Of a stretch of 34,657 nt of DNA, positions 23,145 to 31,179 are shown piece by piece. The translations under genes were made by a program, and so were the position numbers. The first letter of the stretch is position 1. Each line of letters opens with the position of its first letter. The notes beneath the pieces were generated by a model. It was not told where the DNA came from and did no database searches. It was given only the letters and a program-made list of their open reading frames with translations. The stretch lies in contig JAGVCW010000012.1 of assembly GCA_020059045.1 (NCBI GenBank), forward strand, positions 1-34,657, in the 5' to 3' direction. Source of the stretch: Minisyncoccota bacterium (GTDB lineage: Bacteria; Patescibacteriota; Minisyncoccia; Phycocordibacterales; Zambryskibacteraceae).

Positions 23145-23390
23145 CTACTGAAACGCATTATTAAAGTTACTAATCGAGTCCTTAAATCCACCATAAGTAC
23201 CAAGAATCTGATCTACAAATGGCTGCATAAAGTAGAAAATGCCTACCGCTGAACCAACTATAATAATGATATACACGACTCTAATAAGCTTAGCCCAGCG
23301 CATAGCTCGGACCAACTTTTTAAGCATACTATTATTATCCTCAGAAAGTTCTAGGATTCTATCTAATTTTCTTTTATCTTCTGATTCCAT
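23145..23390 (-). CDS. Small single-pass membrane protein
   Basis: The family is not recognised by name, but such proteins are frequent in this group. From the ATG at 23390 the product has 81 residues: an acidic, helical N-terminus (MESEDKRKLDRILELSEDNNSMLKKLVRAM, heptad-like), a basic WAKLIR, one membrane helix (VVYIIIIVGSAVGIFYFM), and a polar tail. A longer frame from 23426 adds 12 hydrophobic residues and is less likely. It is squeezed between tRNA-Phe and the tRNA-Arg tail on the same strand, with no Shine-Dalgarno. The short coiled coil and helix suggest a small oligomeric membrane factor. No function can be given. Confidence 0.65.
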   Translation of the reverse strand: MESEDKRKLDRILELSEDNNSMLKKLVRAMRWAKLIRVVYIIIIVGSAVGIFYFMQPFVDQILGTYGGFKDSISNFNNAFQ

Positions 23391-23526
23391 CTTATACAAA
23401 TATATCAAGAAATGGGAAGAAAACAAATCCGAAATTTGATAAAAATATTACCCAAAACATACAGTAGGGGAAGTAGTATACTCCATGGTCAGAAATATTC
23501 GTGTAAAGAAGGGTTGAAATGGGTTT

Positions 23527-23556
23527 GGTCACAGATAATTTTCTAAAGAAAATTTT
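23527..23556 (-). repeat. Degenerate 3' half of module Y
   Basis: On the minus strand this reads AAAATTTTC, a short hairpin (AATTTTCT/AGAAAATT), then ATTATCTGTGACC. It matches the end of module Y (AAAATTATTCGTGACC) at a reduced level, just downstream of the full Y copy. Confidence 0.5.
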
Positions 23557-23573
23557 AGCAACTTCAAACTTGT

Positions 23574-23660
23574 GGTCACGAATAAATTACTCGCCGCCGC
23601 TCATAATTTTTCTCGACCCCGGCTCGCCTTCCCCGCAAGCTTGCGGGACAAGGCTCCGCC
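23574..23660 (-). repeat. Structured module Y, copy 2 (downstream of tRNA-Arg)
   Basis: On the minus strand it starts GGCGGAGCC and continues with a hairpin CCCGC/GCGGG, then GGCGAGCCGGGGTCGAG, a hairpin AATTA/TAATT, and ATTCGTGACC. The flanks are nearly identical to the copy at 13956-14043, but both internal hairpins have different sequences that still pair. The total length is 87 bases, against 88. Confidence 0.8.
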
Positions 23661-23661
23661 C

Positions 23662-23707
23662 GGCACATATATTTAAAACAAAACAATTTGTTTTAAATAT
23701 ATGTGCC
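23662..23707 (-). repeat. 19-bp perfect hairpin that includes the tRNA-Arg 3' end
   Basis: The arms 23689-23707 and 23662-23680 are perfect reverse complements (GGCACATATATTTAAAACA in one orientation) with an 8-base loop. The 5' arm on the transcript contains the last acceptor bases and discriminator of tRNA-Arg, so this hairpin would sequester the tRNA end before processing. No T-run follows. Confidence 0.85.
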
Positions 23708-23775
23708 CCAGGCCGGAATCGAACCGACATCAAATCCTTAGGACGGATCCGTTCTATCCATTGAACTACAGGGGC
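23704..23775 (-). tRNA. tRNA-Arg (CCU)
   Basis: The acceptor GCCCCTG pairs with CTGGGGC, with one T.T mismatch at pair 6-67. The anticodon stem GATCC/GGATT encloses GTCCTAA, giving CCT. The T-arm is GTCGG-TTCGATT-CCGGC. The discriminator is A, followed by CA. A perfect 19-bp hairpin starts inside its 3' end and module Y follows. Confidence 0.93.
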
Positions 23776-23832
23776 GTTTCAATTGGGCCAATATAACACA
23801 AAACCTATCTAAAACTATTAAAGACCAGTTTT

Positions 23833-23859
23833 TGAATTCTATGAATTCTATGAATTCAC
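23833..23859. repeat. Three tandem copies of a 9-base unit
   Basis: TGAATTCTA occurs twice, then TGAATTCAC. The array spans the stop codon and the last codons of the glutaredoxin gene, so its length could shift the end of that protein. Confidence 0.8.
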
Positions 23860-24093
23860 TGCGAGCCCTAAAAGTTCAGTAAGCTTCGGTTTGTCAAAAC
23901 CAACAACTAGATTGGAGTCTACAAAGATAACCGGTACGCCCATCTGACCACTCTTATCAATCATTTCTTTCCTTTTCTCCATATCCTCGGCTACATTGTG
24001 TTCCGTATACTCTACATTATTTTGCTTAAAAAACTCTTTTGTTGCATTACAATACACACAGTTTGGGGTTGAGTAAATTTCTACTTTCTTCAT
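23848..24093 (-). CDS. Glutaredoxin-like thiol-disulfide protein
   Basis: The 81-residue product has the compact glutaredoxin fold. VEIYSTPNCVYC places the redox pair at C12 and C15, and the loop GVPVIFVD contains the conserved cis-Pro. VVGFDKPKLTELLGL is the usual C-terminal helix with the G-F/Y-D turn. Such proteins reduce disulfides or mixed disulfides in the cytoplasm, using glutathione or a thioredoxin reductase. The TrxB-like protein at 1.4 kb could be its donor. The ATG at 24093 is chosen because the first strand begins there; the longer frame to 24147 adds an unrelated hydrophobic stretch. The stop falls within a 9-base tandem repeat. It lies between tRNA-Gly and tRNA-Arg on the same strand. 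Confidence 0.9.
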   Translation of the reverse strand: MKKVEIYSTPNCVYCNATKEFFKQNNVEYTEHNVAEDMEKRKEMIDKSGQMGVPVIFVDSNLVVGFDKPKLTELLGLAVNS

Positions 24094-24212
24094 TAAATCA
24101 ATATTTAACCTATTAAGTTCAAGTATTATAGCATGCAGAAATATCAATTTGTCTCTTGAAGTATCTGCATATCTATGACATACAATTTAAAACGAGCCTA
24201 CTCTTGCAGAAT

Positions 24213-24235
24213 TTGTGCGGGTAGCGAGAATCGAA
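24213..24235 (-). repeat. Direct copy of the tRNA-Gly 3' end
   Basis: Twenty-three bases are identical to 24321-24343, covering the T-loop, the acceptor 3' strand, the discriminator and four bases beyond. The 108-base offset is filled by a hairpin and module X. Confidence 0.92.
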
Positions 24236-24286
24236 TCTTACAGATTCTGTACACCTTTCGAATTCGCTGTGCTCATACACGAAAGG
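24233..24286 (-). repeat. Structured module X, copy 3 (downstream of tRNA-Gly)
   Basis: On the minus strand stem A pairs CCTTTCG (24286-24280) with CGAAAGG (24260-24254) around an apex with GAGCA-CA-GCGA. TGTACA (24253-24248) follows, then stem B: GAATC, loop TGTAA, GATTC (24247-24233). The linker, the loop and the CGAAAGG word match copy 1, while stem B bases differ in a compensated way (GAGTC/GACTC there). Confidence 0.77.
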
Positions 24287-24288
24287 TC

Positions 24289-24326
24289 TTCGATTTTCCC
24301 ATGCACAATAAAGCAGTTTATTGTGC
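24289..24326 (-). repeat. tRNA-Gly tail hairpin plus inverted T-arm copy
   Basis: GCACAATAAA and TTTATTGTGC form a 10-bp stem (24326-24317/24312-24303) with a 4-base loop. The stem includes tRNA bases 71-73. GGGAAAATCGAA (24300-24289) follows, close to the reverse complement of the tRNA T-arm (GAGAATCGAA). Confidence 0.8.
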
Positions 24327-24394
24327 GGGTAGCGAGAATCGAACTCGCGTCACAACCTTGGGAAGGTCGCATTCTACCACTAAACCATACCCGC
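24324..24394 (-). tRNA. tRNA-Gly (CCC)
   Basis: The acceptor GCGGGTA pairs with TACCCGC. The anticodon stem CGACC/GGTTG encloses TTCCCAA, giving CCC. The T-arm is GCGAG-TTCGATT-CTCGC. The discriminator is A, followed by CA. A hairpin, module X and a copy of the 3' end follow. Confidence 0.95.
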
Positions 24395-24435
24395 ATATAC
24401 AGTAAAAAGTAGTTTACTTCTTAAAAAATAAGAAA

Positions 24436-24822
24436 TCAATTTACTAGACCACTAAACCAATTTTCTATACTTACCCACCAAGACTTTTCTATCACTTGCT
24501 CTTCCACTTCAGATTTCTTTGGTTCAATCACGATTACCACTTCCTCTCCAGCCTTACGAACATCAAACTTACTTCTTATTTCCTTCTCCATACCGGCTCC
24601 TGTACTTAGCTCTTCAATATCTTTCTTCAACTCTGATTCTCTATCCTTGGCCTCTGTAAGTTTAACTGCAATAGCTTCCATGTGTATACGACTTTCATTT
24701 TCTTTTTGCACAACACCCCAAGCACCCTTCATAAGTAAAATGGTTATAAAAGCCACTACAACAAGTACTGTCTTTGAAAAAAGAAGTTTTTTTACCTTTT
24801 TCTTATATTGAAATTCATCCAT
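24436..24822 (-). CDS. Septum formation initiator (DivIC/FtsB-like) protein
   Basis: DivIC/FtsB proteins are small bitopic division proteins that act with FtsL to activate septal wall synthesis. The 128-residue product has a basic cytoplasmic N-terminus (YKKKVKKLLFSK), one membrane helix (about residues 18-32), and a coiled coil (about 38-72, ESRIHMEAIAVKLTEAKDRESELKKDIEEL). The family-typical E-K-E-I-R-S-K-F-D-V-R-K-A-G-E-E-V-V-I-V-I segment follows. An acidic linker leads to an aromatic end (WWVSIENWFSGLVN). A promoter-like TTGTCA, 19 bases, TATAAT lies just upstream. It is divergent from a 35-residue membrane protein gene. FtsZ lies elsewhere in the window. Confidence 0.85.
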   Translation of the reverse strand: MDEFQYKKKVKKLLFSKTVLVVVAFITILLMKGAWGVVQKENESRIHMEAIAVKLTEAKDRESELKKDIEELSTGAGMEKEIRSKFDVRKAGEEVVIVIEPKKSEVEEQVIEKSWWVSIENWFSGLVN

Positions 24823-24855
24823 TCTGTAATGAAAAGCTAAAGTAACTATAGTTTT

Positions 24856-24886
24856 ATTATATCTTTTTTTATATAATATATGACAA
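24856..24886 (-). promoter_or_regulatory. Putative promoter of the DivIC-like gene
   Basis: On the minus strand, TTGTCA (24886-24881) and TATAAT (24861-24856) are 19 bases apart, longer than ideal. The leader would be about 27 bases. Confidence 0.45.
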
Positions 24887-24949
24887 TAAAGGATACTACT
24901 CGTGAGGACCTACATCCATTATTACTATATAAAAGATAATAAACAAAGC

Positions 24950-25057
24950 ATGCTTTTCGATCCAAAAAACAAGAAGAGGCTTCAAATAGTGTGGACTGTG
25001 CTCGTAATTCTCATTATTGTGAGCATGATTTTATTGTATACTCCTATTTTCTACTAG
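24950..25057 (+). CDS. 35-residue single-helix membrane protein
   Basis: An ATG at 24950 opens a 35-codon frame ending at TAG 25057. It begins MLFDPKNKKRLQ, a polar and basic start, continues with one membrane helix (IVWTVLVILIIVSMILLY), and ends TPIFY. The DPKNKKR start followed by one helix and a short end with P-x-F looks like a family of tiny membrane proteins I associate with Patescibacteria genomes. I cannot verify this here. No clear Shine-Dalgarno is visible. It sits in the gap between the DivIC-like gene and lepA and is transcribed against both. The function is unknown. Confidence 0.5.
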   Translation: MLFDPKNKKRLQIVWTVLVILIIVSMILLYTPIFY

Positions 25058-25086
25058 ATTAGAGGTGTATCCCGTCACAAGTCTAG

Positions 25087-26928
25087 CTAATCAGATCTCA
25101 TCATTTTGAGAAATACGTCATGTGGAATGTTTACTTTTCCACCCTCTTTCATACGTTTCTTTCCTTTTTTCTGTTTCTCTCGTAATTTCATCTTACGAGT
25201 AATATCCCCTCCATACATATGTTGAGTAACATCTTTTTTTAGAGCCGAGAGCGTTCTTGAAGATATTATCCTACTCAATGCCCTACTTTGAATCTTGGTA
25301 ACAAACATTTGTCTTGGTAAAACTGAAAATAATCTTAGAACAGTAGCTTCTGCCTCGGTTTCAACCAATCTACGCGAAACGACTCTAGAAAAAGCAGGCA
25401 CGACTTCGTCCGCCACAAGTATATCCAAACGCACTACATCTGCTTCTTTCATTCCACTCAATTCGTATGAAACAGAGGCAAAACCGGAAGAAACGCTTTT
25501 CATTTTATCAAAAAAATTCCTCATTAGTTCTCTAAGCGGCATCTCTATCGCAATTGACGACCTGTCAGTTCCAAAATTTATCGTTTCAACGACAGTTGCT
25601 TCGTGTTCAAAAAGAAGTTGCATAATTGCACCAATAAAACCAATGGGCGTAATAATAGTAACTGCTGCCCAGGGCTCGAAGACTTTTTCAATTAGTGATT
25701 CATCAGGGAAAAAAACAGGAGAATAAACCTGGATTCTTTTCCCATTTTTTAGTACAACCTCATAAGTAATACTCGGTATTGTGACAACCAAATTAAGGTT
25801 AAATTCACGTCTTAAACGTTCTGTAATAATCTCAAGATGTAACATTCCCAAAAAACCACATCTAAATCCCCTTCCTAACGCACCGGAAGTTTCTTCCTCA
25901 AAGGAGAACGACGAGTCAGAGAGTTTAAGCTTGGCAAGTGATTGCTTCAATAACACAAAATCATCCTGGCTCTCCGGGTAAATAGACGCCCACACTACTG
26001 GACGCGGGACCATATACCCCGGCAAAGCGGGCAGATTAGAATTCACAAGAGTAATAGTTTCACCAACAGAAGCGATTCCCGGCTCTTTAATACCAGTTAC
26101 AATGTAACCGATTTCCCCTGCCACAAGATTATCTTTAGAAAGTTCTTCGGGAGAAAAAATCCCAACTTCCAAAGATGTGAACACTTCATTTGCAACCTGA
26201 AATACCAACTTATCTCCTTTCTTTACTTTTCCATTAACAACTCTAACGAAAACAATTACACCTCTGTGGTTTGAGTACTTGAAATCAAAGACAAGACCTC
26301 GAAAAACTTCTTGATTTTGTAATTCATTTTTGGGAGGCGGTACAATCTCAACTATTCGCGAAAGCAGGTCAAGTACACCTTGTCCAGTTCTTCCTGAAAC
26401 TTCTAAGATACTATTTGGATCACATTGTAGGAGCTCAACTATTTCTTTTTTGGTTTCTTCTATACGAGCAAGGGGTGAGTCCACCTTACTTACTACAGGT
26501 ACTATAGTAAGTCCTGCGTCTTGTGCCATTGTAAGAGTCGTGAGAGTTTGAGCTTGAACACCCTGAGTCGCATCAACTAGGAGAATCGATCCCTCAACTG
26601 CCTTTAGTGCCCTCGAGACCTCATAATAGAAATCAATATGGCCTGGCGTATCAATAAGATTTAATACAAATTCTTCGCCCTCTCGATCATGCCCCTTCCC
26701 CACCTGTCCTTCACTCTGCTGTTTAGGACCTCCAGGATACCATAGCATCCTTACGGGCTGCATTTTGATTGTTATACCTCGCTCTCGTTCAAGTTCCATT
26801 GAATCAAGGACTTGATCTCGCATTTTTCGCTTGTCTACCGTATTTGTAAATTCAAGCATCCGATCAGCAAGGGTTGATTTACCATGGTCAATATGAGCTA
26901 TGATTGAAAAGTTACGAATGTTATTCAT
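25087..26928 (-). CDS. lepA: Elongation factor 4 (LepA) with altered G4 and G5 motifs
   Basis: EF4 is a ribosome-associated translational GTPase that helps initiation and can back-translocate. The ATG at 26928 has AGGTG close upstream; a GTG at 26934 is an alternative. The product (613 residues) has G1 AHIDHGKST, G2 RGITI and G3 DTPGH (93-97). The later domains are complete through the EF4-specific C-terminus (FVTKIQSRALSRIISSRTLSALKKDVTQHMYGGDITRKMKLREKQKKGKKRMK). Two oddities stand out. G4 is SKVD (147-150) instead of NKxD, and G5 is SGR (178-180) instead of SAK. A 24-residue Gly/Gln-rich insertion lies between G2 and G3 (about 63-86). The murJ stop codon is 6 bases upstream, so the two are co-translated. 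Confidence 0.95.
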   Translation of the reverse strand: MNNIRNFSIIAHIDHGKSTLADRMLEFTNTVDKRKMRDQVLDSMELERERGITIKMQPVRMLWYPGGPKQQSEGQVGKGHDREGEEFVLNLIDTPGHIDFYYEVSRALKAVEGSILLVDATQGVQAQTLTTLTMAQDAGLTIVPVVSKVDSPLARIEETKKEIVELLQCDPNSILEVSGRTGQGVLDLLSRIVEIVPPPKNELQNQEVFRGLVFDFKYSNHRGVIVFVRVVNGKVKKGDKLVFQVANEVFTSLEVGIFSPEELSKDNLVAGEIGYIVTGIKEPGIASVGETITLVNSNLPALPGYMVPRPVVWASIYPESQDDFVLLKQSLAKLKLSDSSFSFEEETSGALGRGFRCGFLGMLHLEIITERLRREFNLNLVVTIPSITYEVVLKNGKRIQVYSPVFFPDESLIEKVFEPWAAVTIITPIGFIGAIMQLLFEHEATVVETINFGTDRSSIAIEMPLRELMRNFFDKMKSVSSGFASVSYELSGMKEADVVRLDILVADEVVPAFSRVVSRRLVETEAEATVLRLFSVLPRQMFVTKIQSRALSRIISSRTLSALKKDVTQHMYGGDITRKMKLREKQKKGKKRMKEGGKVNIPHDVFLKMMRSD

Positions 26929-26934
26929 AGACAC

Positions 26935-28611
26935 CTATACTATTGTCGAATCTGGAGAAGTGGGGTGTGTTTTCCAAAATTTCTCCCTGAGAGTAGCGAG
27001 AATTAAAGGAAATTCCTTGTTTTTGAGCACCAGAAGCATGATAACCCAGACAAATATCCCTACTACAGCCGACAGTATAGCCTGTAAAAAAACTCCTGCA
27101 AATGTATCAAGTGAAATAAATCGATCAAAAAATCTAAGTGCTAAGTAAGTGACAAATCCTAAAATTACCGAGCTAGAAAATATTTGAAAAATTGTTTTGG
27201 ATATTCTGAAAAAAACTTGTGGCCAGCTTTTGGCAAAAAATAACCACAAAAGAACTGCTTCAAATATAGAGCCGACTGTGAATGCAAGCGGCAAGGATAG
27301 CACCCTCGTACCAGGCAAGTCTGAAACTTTAAATAAAGCTTCAAAAAAGAATTTGAACGCTGGTATCGTGGTAAAAAGATTCTTAAACAAGAAAGCAAAA
27401 AACACGACCACAATGCCGTACATAATACTTATATAAAATGGCCTTGCTGTTGAGCCTGCGGCATAGAGAGCTCTCACACACAATAAAACCACAGCCTGAA
27501 ACACTAGGGAAATTGCAAATAGTGCAAGCACAGCAGCCGTAAGACGAGTATCTGCCCAATCGAACTGACCGGAACCGAGAACTACTCTAACAATGTGTGC
27601 CCGTAGTACCACAAAAAGTGTAGCGCAAGGCAAAATCCAAAATATTATATGTTTTGCGGAAATCAAAAATTTATCAATAAATTTGTCCTTTTCACCAAGT
27701 AAATATAGTTTTGATAAATGAGGAAAGGCAGCGAGCGAATAACTAACACCAAAAATCGATAGAGGAACAGATTGAATATTCCAAGCTAAGTTGAAAACGC
27801 TTATAGACCCTTCACCCATTGATGAGGCGAGCGACAATAAGAAAAGTATAGTCAAATGAGATATTGATAAAGCAAGTGTTCTTGGTATTGCTAGTACTAA
27901 CACTTCCTTAAACTGAGAAAAATTCACTTTCCAGGCCAAACGAGGAACCAGATTTAGTTCAGAAATCGTGGGGAATTGAACCAATAAATGTAGCAGAGCT
28001 CCTAAAATTACTCCCCATACAAGTCCCTGTACGCCAAACGTAGGCAATAAAAATATTATTCCAATTATAATCCCGCAGTTATACAACAAAGGGCTTATTG
28101 CAAAAACAAGAAATCTATTACGTGACTGAGCAAGACTACCAAAGAGGTTTGAAATTCCCAATAATATTGGTGAAAGTAAAAGAATTCTTGAAAGTTCTGT
28201 GGTCAAGCGAACATTCTCTGGACTAAATCCTCCAAACAAAATTTTTACTAAAGTTGGTGTAAAAAAAAATATTACTACACAAACGGAAACAATTACAACA
28301 AGAAAACAAGTAAATATCGTATTAATAAATTTTGATGCTCGCTCCTGACCTTTATCTAAAACAGAAATTATAAAAGGAACCAAAATTGAAAGGGAAACAA
28401 TTGAACCAATCGTTACAAAAATAAAATCTGGGATTCGAAACGCCGCATAGTAAACATCTAGTTCACTTCCCGCCCCAAAATTGTGGGCAAGCAGTTTGTC
28501 TCTGACAAGTGCAAGTATTTGTGACAAAAAAGCAAACAATCCCAATAGAAATGCAGCCTCATGGAGACTATTTGTTTCTCTCTTTATGAACTTTATAAGC
28601 GCGTCAACCAT
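26935..28611 (-). CDS. murJ: Lipid II flippase MurJ
   Basis: MurJ moves the peptidoglycan precursor lipid II across the cytoplasmic membrane. The 558-residue protein has about 14 hydrophobic segments and a family-typical start: FLLGLFAFLSQILALVRDKLLAHNFGAGSELDVYYAAFRIPDF, with Arg and Asp in the central cavity. Typical later pieces are SFSPENVRLTTELSRILLLSPILLGISN, FNLAWNIQSVPLSIFGVSYSLAAFPHLSKL and VVLLCVRALYAAGSTARPF. It is a little longer than the common 510-530, with a Lys-rich tail. It lies 12 bases after the O-antigen-ligase-like/TPR gene and directly before lepA. Its presence says the cell builds a peptidoglycan wall, consistent with the sortase and division proteins. Confidence 0.95.
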   Translation of the reverse strand: MVDALIKFIKRETNSLHEAAFLLGLFAFLSQILALVRDKLLAHNFGAGSELDVYYAAFRIPDFIFVTIGSIVSLSILVPFIISVLDKGQERASKFINTIFTCFLVVIVSVCVVIFFFTPTLVKILFGGFSPENVRLTTELSRILLLSPILLGISNLFGSLAQSRNRFLVFAISPLLYNCGIIIGIIFLLPTFGVQGLVWGVILGALLHLLVQFPTISELNLVPRLAWKVNFSQFKEVLVLAIPRTLALSISHLTILFLLSLASSMGEGSISVFNLAWNIQSVPLSIFGVSYSLAAFPHLSKLYLLGEKDKFIDKFLISAKHIIFWILPCATLFVVLRAHIVRVVLGSGQFDWADTRLTAAVLALFAISLVFQAVVLLCVRALYAAGSTARPFYISIMYGIVVVFFAFLFKNLFTTIPAFKFFFEALFKVSDLPGTRVLSLPLAFTVGSIFEAVLLWLFFAKSWPQVFFRISKTIFQIFSSSVILGFVTYLALRFFDRFISLDTFAGVFLQAILSAVVGIFVWVIMLLVLKNKEFPLILATLREKFWKTHPTSPDSTIV

Positions 28612-28623
28612 TTCTGCGCATCC

Positions 28624-31056
28624 CTAATTATTATCTTCAATCGGTAGCTCAGGTCTTTGTTCTGGCCGATTATCTATTGGGGGAGTTGCACCAGTAAACG
28701 GATCTTCATTATTTTTAAGATTTGTGAGAATTAAATCTATTTCAGTATTATCTGGGTTAGTCGCCATCAGGTCCTCGAATTGTTTTACGGCTTCTTCCCT
28801 ATTACCCACTCGATCTAAAGCAAGACCAAGAAAATATTTAGCATTGGCGTATTCTGGAACAATATTAATTGCTTGAGCAAAAGCTTCAATTGCACCATTC
28901 CAATCGGAGTCATTATATTTTAATAACCCTAGTTGAAATAATAAGCCTGGATTATTCGGGCTAAGCACAATTGTAGTTTCAAGAGACACGATAGCGTTAG
29001 ACAAATTCCCTTCAATAACTTCAATCTGTGCTAGTAAAAAATGTGCGTCAGCATAATTTGACTTAAGTAGAATTGCTTCATTAACATATTTCCTTGCCGC
29101 AATAAGATCATTATTATCAGCTTCCAATCGAGCAATAAACACTGGAATCAACGGGCTTGTAGCATTGACACTTCTTGCCTTATCGTAAGTTGCTTTTGCA
29201 TTTTCGTATGCACCTGGAATAGAAAGTGGTGCCGGAACAAGCGTTGAATAAACTCTTGCTAGAGCAAGCCAGTTTTGATAATTTTCTGGGCTTACTTCTG
29301 TAGCCTTCCTTGCACTTTCAATACTTGAAGCAATATTTTGCTGAAATTCATTTCTAAGTACCTCAACTTCCCCTTCAGTGCTAGCAAGAACTAGTCTTGC
29401 ATGTGTTAAATATAACTCAGAGAGCCCCCTATAATAGGTATCGTAGCCGCCCAAGGATATTGCTTTATTTATACCAACTCCTGCCTTTACAAAATCCTGA
29501 TCGACTTGAAACGCTTCAGCACTTTTTTCAAACTGAATAACTGACCAAGATTTTTTTGCAGATACATATCCAAGAGTCAAATTCAGTAGCATTAAGACTA
29601 CAAGCAATACTACAGAAACGAAGGAAAGTTTAGGATTATGGGAAAGAGATAATGCTTTACTTGATAATAAGCCCTCACGATAAAGTGATGCAATAAATAA
29701 TCCCAAAAAAAAGAATGCAAGAACAAAAATAACAATAGACGGAATGTATACAATTGCAATTACCCACAAAAACATTGTTACAAAAAAAGAAGAAGTTAGA
29801 AGATATCTTGAAAAAAGGTCAGAAACAGGTTGAAAAATTGATCTAACGCCAGTCCACAAGAGAACGGCAAAGAAGAAGAGCCATGTAAGTACTCCTACCA
29901 GACCAGTAGTAGCAAAAAACGAAGGGATAAGCCCAATACCACCTGTAAAGTCAACATTCCAAAAAATAGTATTATTTATACCTTCTGGCTTATGTTCTAC
30001 CCACAAATTACTAAACGTGTTTGGTCCTCTTCCAAAGAGAAAATCAGAAGCCAAACCGTCCTTAATTACATTTAAGGTTGACACCCAGGACGGTCTAACT
30101 TCGACATTTAAAACATTAATTGAATCAGCAATTTTTTGACCGATTATACTTCCTGAGAATATAAAAATAAGTGAAACAAGAATTACGGCAAGAGAATTGT
30201 ACGAAACTCTTCTTTTGTTCACCGTACCTGCGCTCGAATCTATATTTGTTTCATTTGGGACATTTTCTAAATTTTGTTTACTAAACTTTTTGCTTAAAGC
30301 AAATCTGTCAAAAGATATCAAATAAATGAAAAAGATTAGCGCAAATAGGCCAATTACGACCCATACTGTGTAGAAATTTACTATTACCAGTAGAACAATT
30401 GATAGAGAGAATATAAAATATACCAGCCATTTAAATATTTTTTTTAGTTCAAGCATCTCGAGAGTTATAAGAGATAAAATCGTGACCATGCCAAAAAAAA
30501 CACCCATGTCATTCCAGCTTCCAATTAGATTTGAGGTGGCTGAGTTGAAACTTCCAAATGAGAGAAAATTTGCACCCCATATAAGTCTACTTACTTGGTA
30601 CAGTGAAACCAGGGAAAAAGACACAAAAACGGTCAGGTATGAGTAGAAAATCCTTTCTTTGTTTTGAAAAATATTGCTAACCAAGAACAACAGAACTGTG
30701 CAAAAAAACATGAAAACAACTGTGTCAATCTCTATCCCATAACCAAAAAAATTTAAAGTACTATTACTGCTTGCCAATGCGGACACAAAAAAAGATACTA
30801 ATAGCAATAACGTAGATAGAAACAAAAGATTGATGGGCAACACTATTTTCCCTCGTAAAACAAGAGACCCAATATATATTGCAAGGGCAATTACAGCTAC
30901 CACAGAAAATAGTAGACCTTTTGCTATCTGCGAACTAGCTGGCGATCCAAAAATGAAAAAAAGAGGTAGGAGAAAAACAAAAAAACTAACAATCCAGTAA
31001 ATTATTTTTTCCAATTTTACTACCTTTGGTGAATTTTCCAATGTGCTGTTGTCCAT
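28624..31056 (-). CDS. O-antigen-ligase-like membrane protein with C-terminal TPRs
   Basis: The 810-residue protein has two parts. Residues about 15-480 contain some 12 membrane segments with a large outer loop. The stretch VRPSWVSTLNVIKDGLASDFLFGRGPNTF to GGIGLIPSFFATTGLVGVLTW matches the pattern of the O-antigen ligase/WaaL-O-antigen polymerase group. Residues about 500-780 are a tetratricopeptide array (YADAHFLLAQIEVIEGNLSNAIVSLETTIVLSPNNPGLLFQLGLLKYND, then YANAKYFLGLALDRVGNREEAVKQFEDLMATNPDN). The C-terminus is Pro-rich. Such fusions are frequent in uncultured small-genome bacteria and may assemble surface glycans or glycosylate proteins, with the TPRs as a docking surface. It heads the operon with murJ and lepA. 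Confidence 0.85.
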   Translation of the reverse strand: MDNSTLENSPKVVKLEKIIYWIVSFFVFLLPLFFIFGSPASSQIAKGLLFSVVAVIALAIYIGSLVLRGKIVLPINLLFLSTLLLLVSFFVSALASSNSTLNFFGYGIEIDTVVFMFFCTVLLFLVSNIFQNKERIFYSYLTVFVSFSLVSLYQVSRLIWGANFLSFGSFNSATSNLIGSWNDMGVFFGMVTILSLITLEMLELKKIFKWLVYFIFSLSIVLLVIVNFYTVWVVIGLFALIFFIYLISFDRFALSKKFSKQNLENVPNETNIDSSAGTVNKRRVSYNSLAVILVSLIFIFSGSIIGQKIADSINVLNVEVRPSWVSTLNVIKDGLASDFLFGRGPNTFSNLWVEHKPEGINNTIFWNVDFTGGIGLIPSFFATTGLVGVLTWLFFFAVLLWTGVRSIFQPVSDLFSRYLLTSSFFVTMFLWVIAIVYIPSIVIFVLAFFFLGLFIASLYREGLLSSKALSLSHNPKLSFVSVVLLVVLMLLNLTLGYVSAKKSWSVIQFEKSAEAFQVDQDFVKAGVGINKAISLGGYDTYYRGLSELYLTHARLVLASTEGEVEVLRNEFQQNIASSIESARKATEVSPENYQNWLALARVYSTLVPAPLSIPGAYENAKATYDKARSVNATSPLIPVFIARLEADNNDLIAARKYVNEAILLKSNYADAHFLLAQIEVIEGNLSNAIVSLETTIVLSPNNPGLLFQLGLLKYNDSDWNGAIEAFAQAINIVPEYANAKYFLGLALDRVGNREEAVKQFEDLMATNPDNTEIDLILTNLKNNEDPFTGATPPIDNRPEQRPELPIEDNN

Positions 31057-31179
31057 TTTATAAAAAGTGCAAGTTATTTAGGTTAATGCTTTAATATTAC
31101 ATTATTTGTGGGTCAGAATCAAACGATCTTGTTAATTAGATTACTTCAAATAATGGCCATCCTTGGGGGTTTTTTACTA

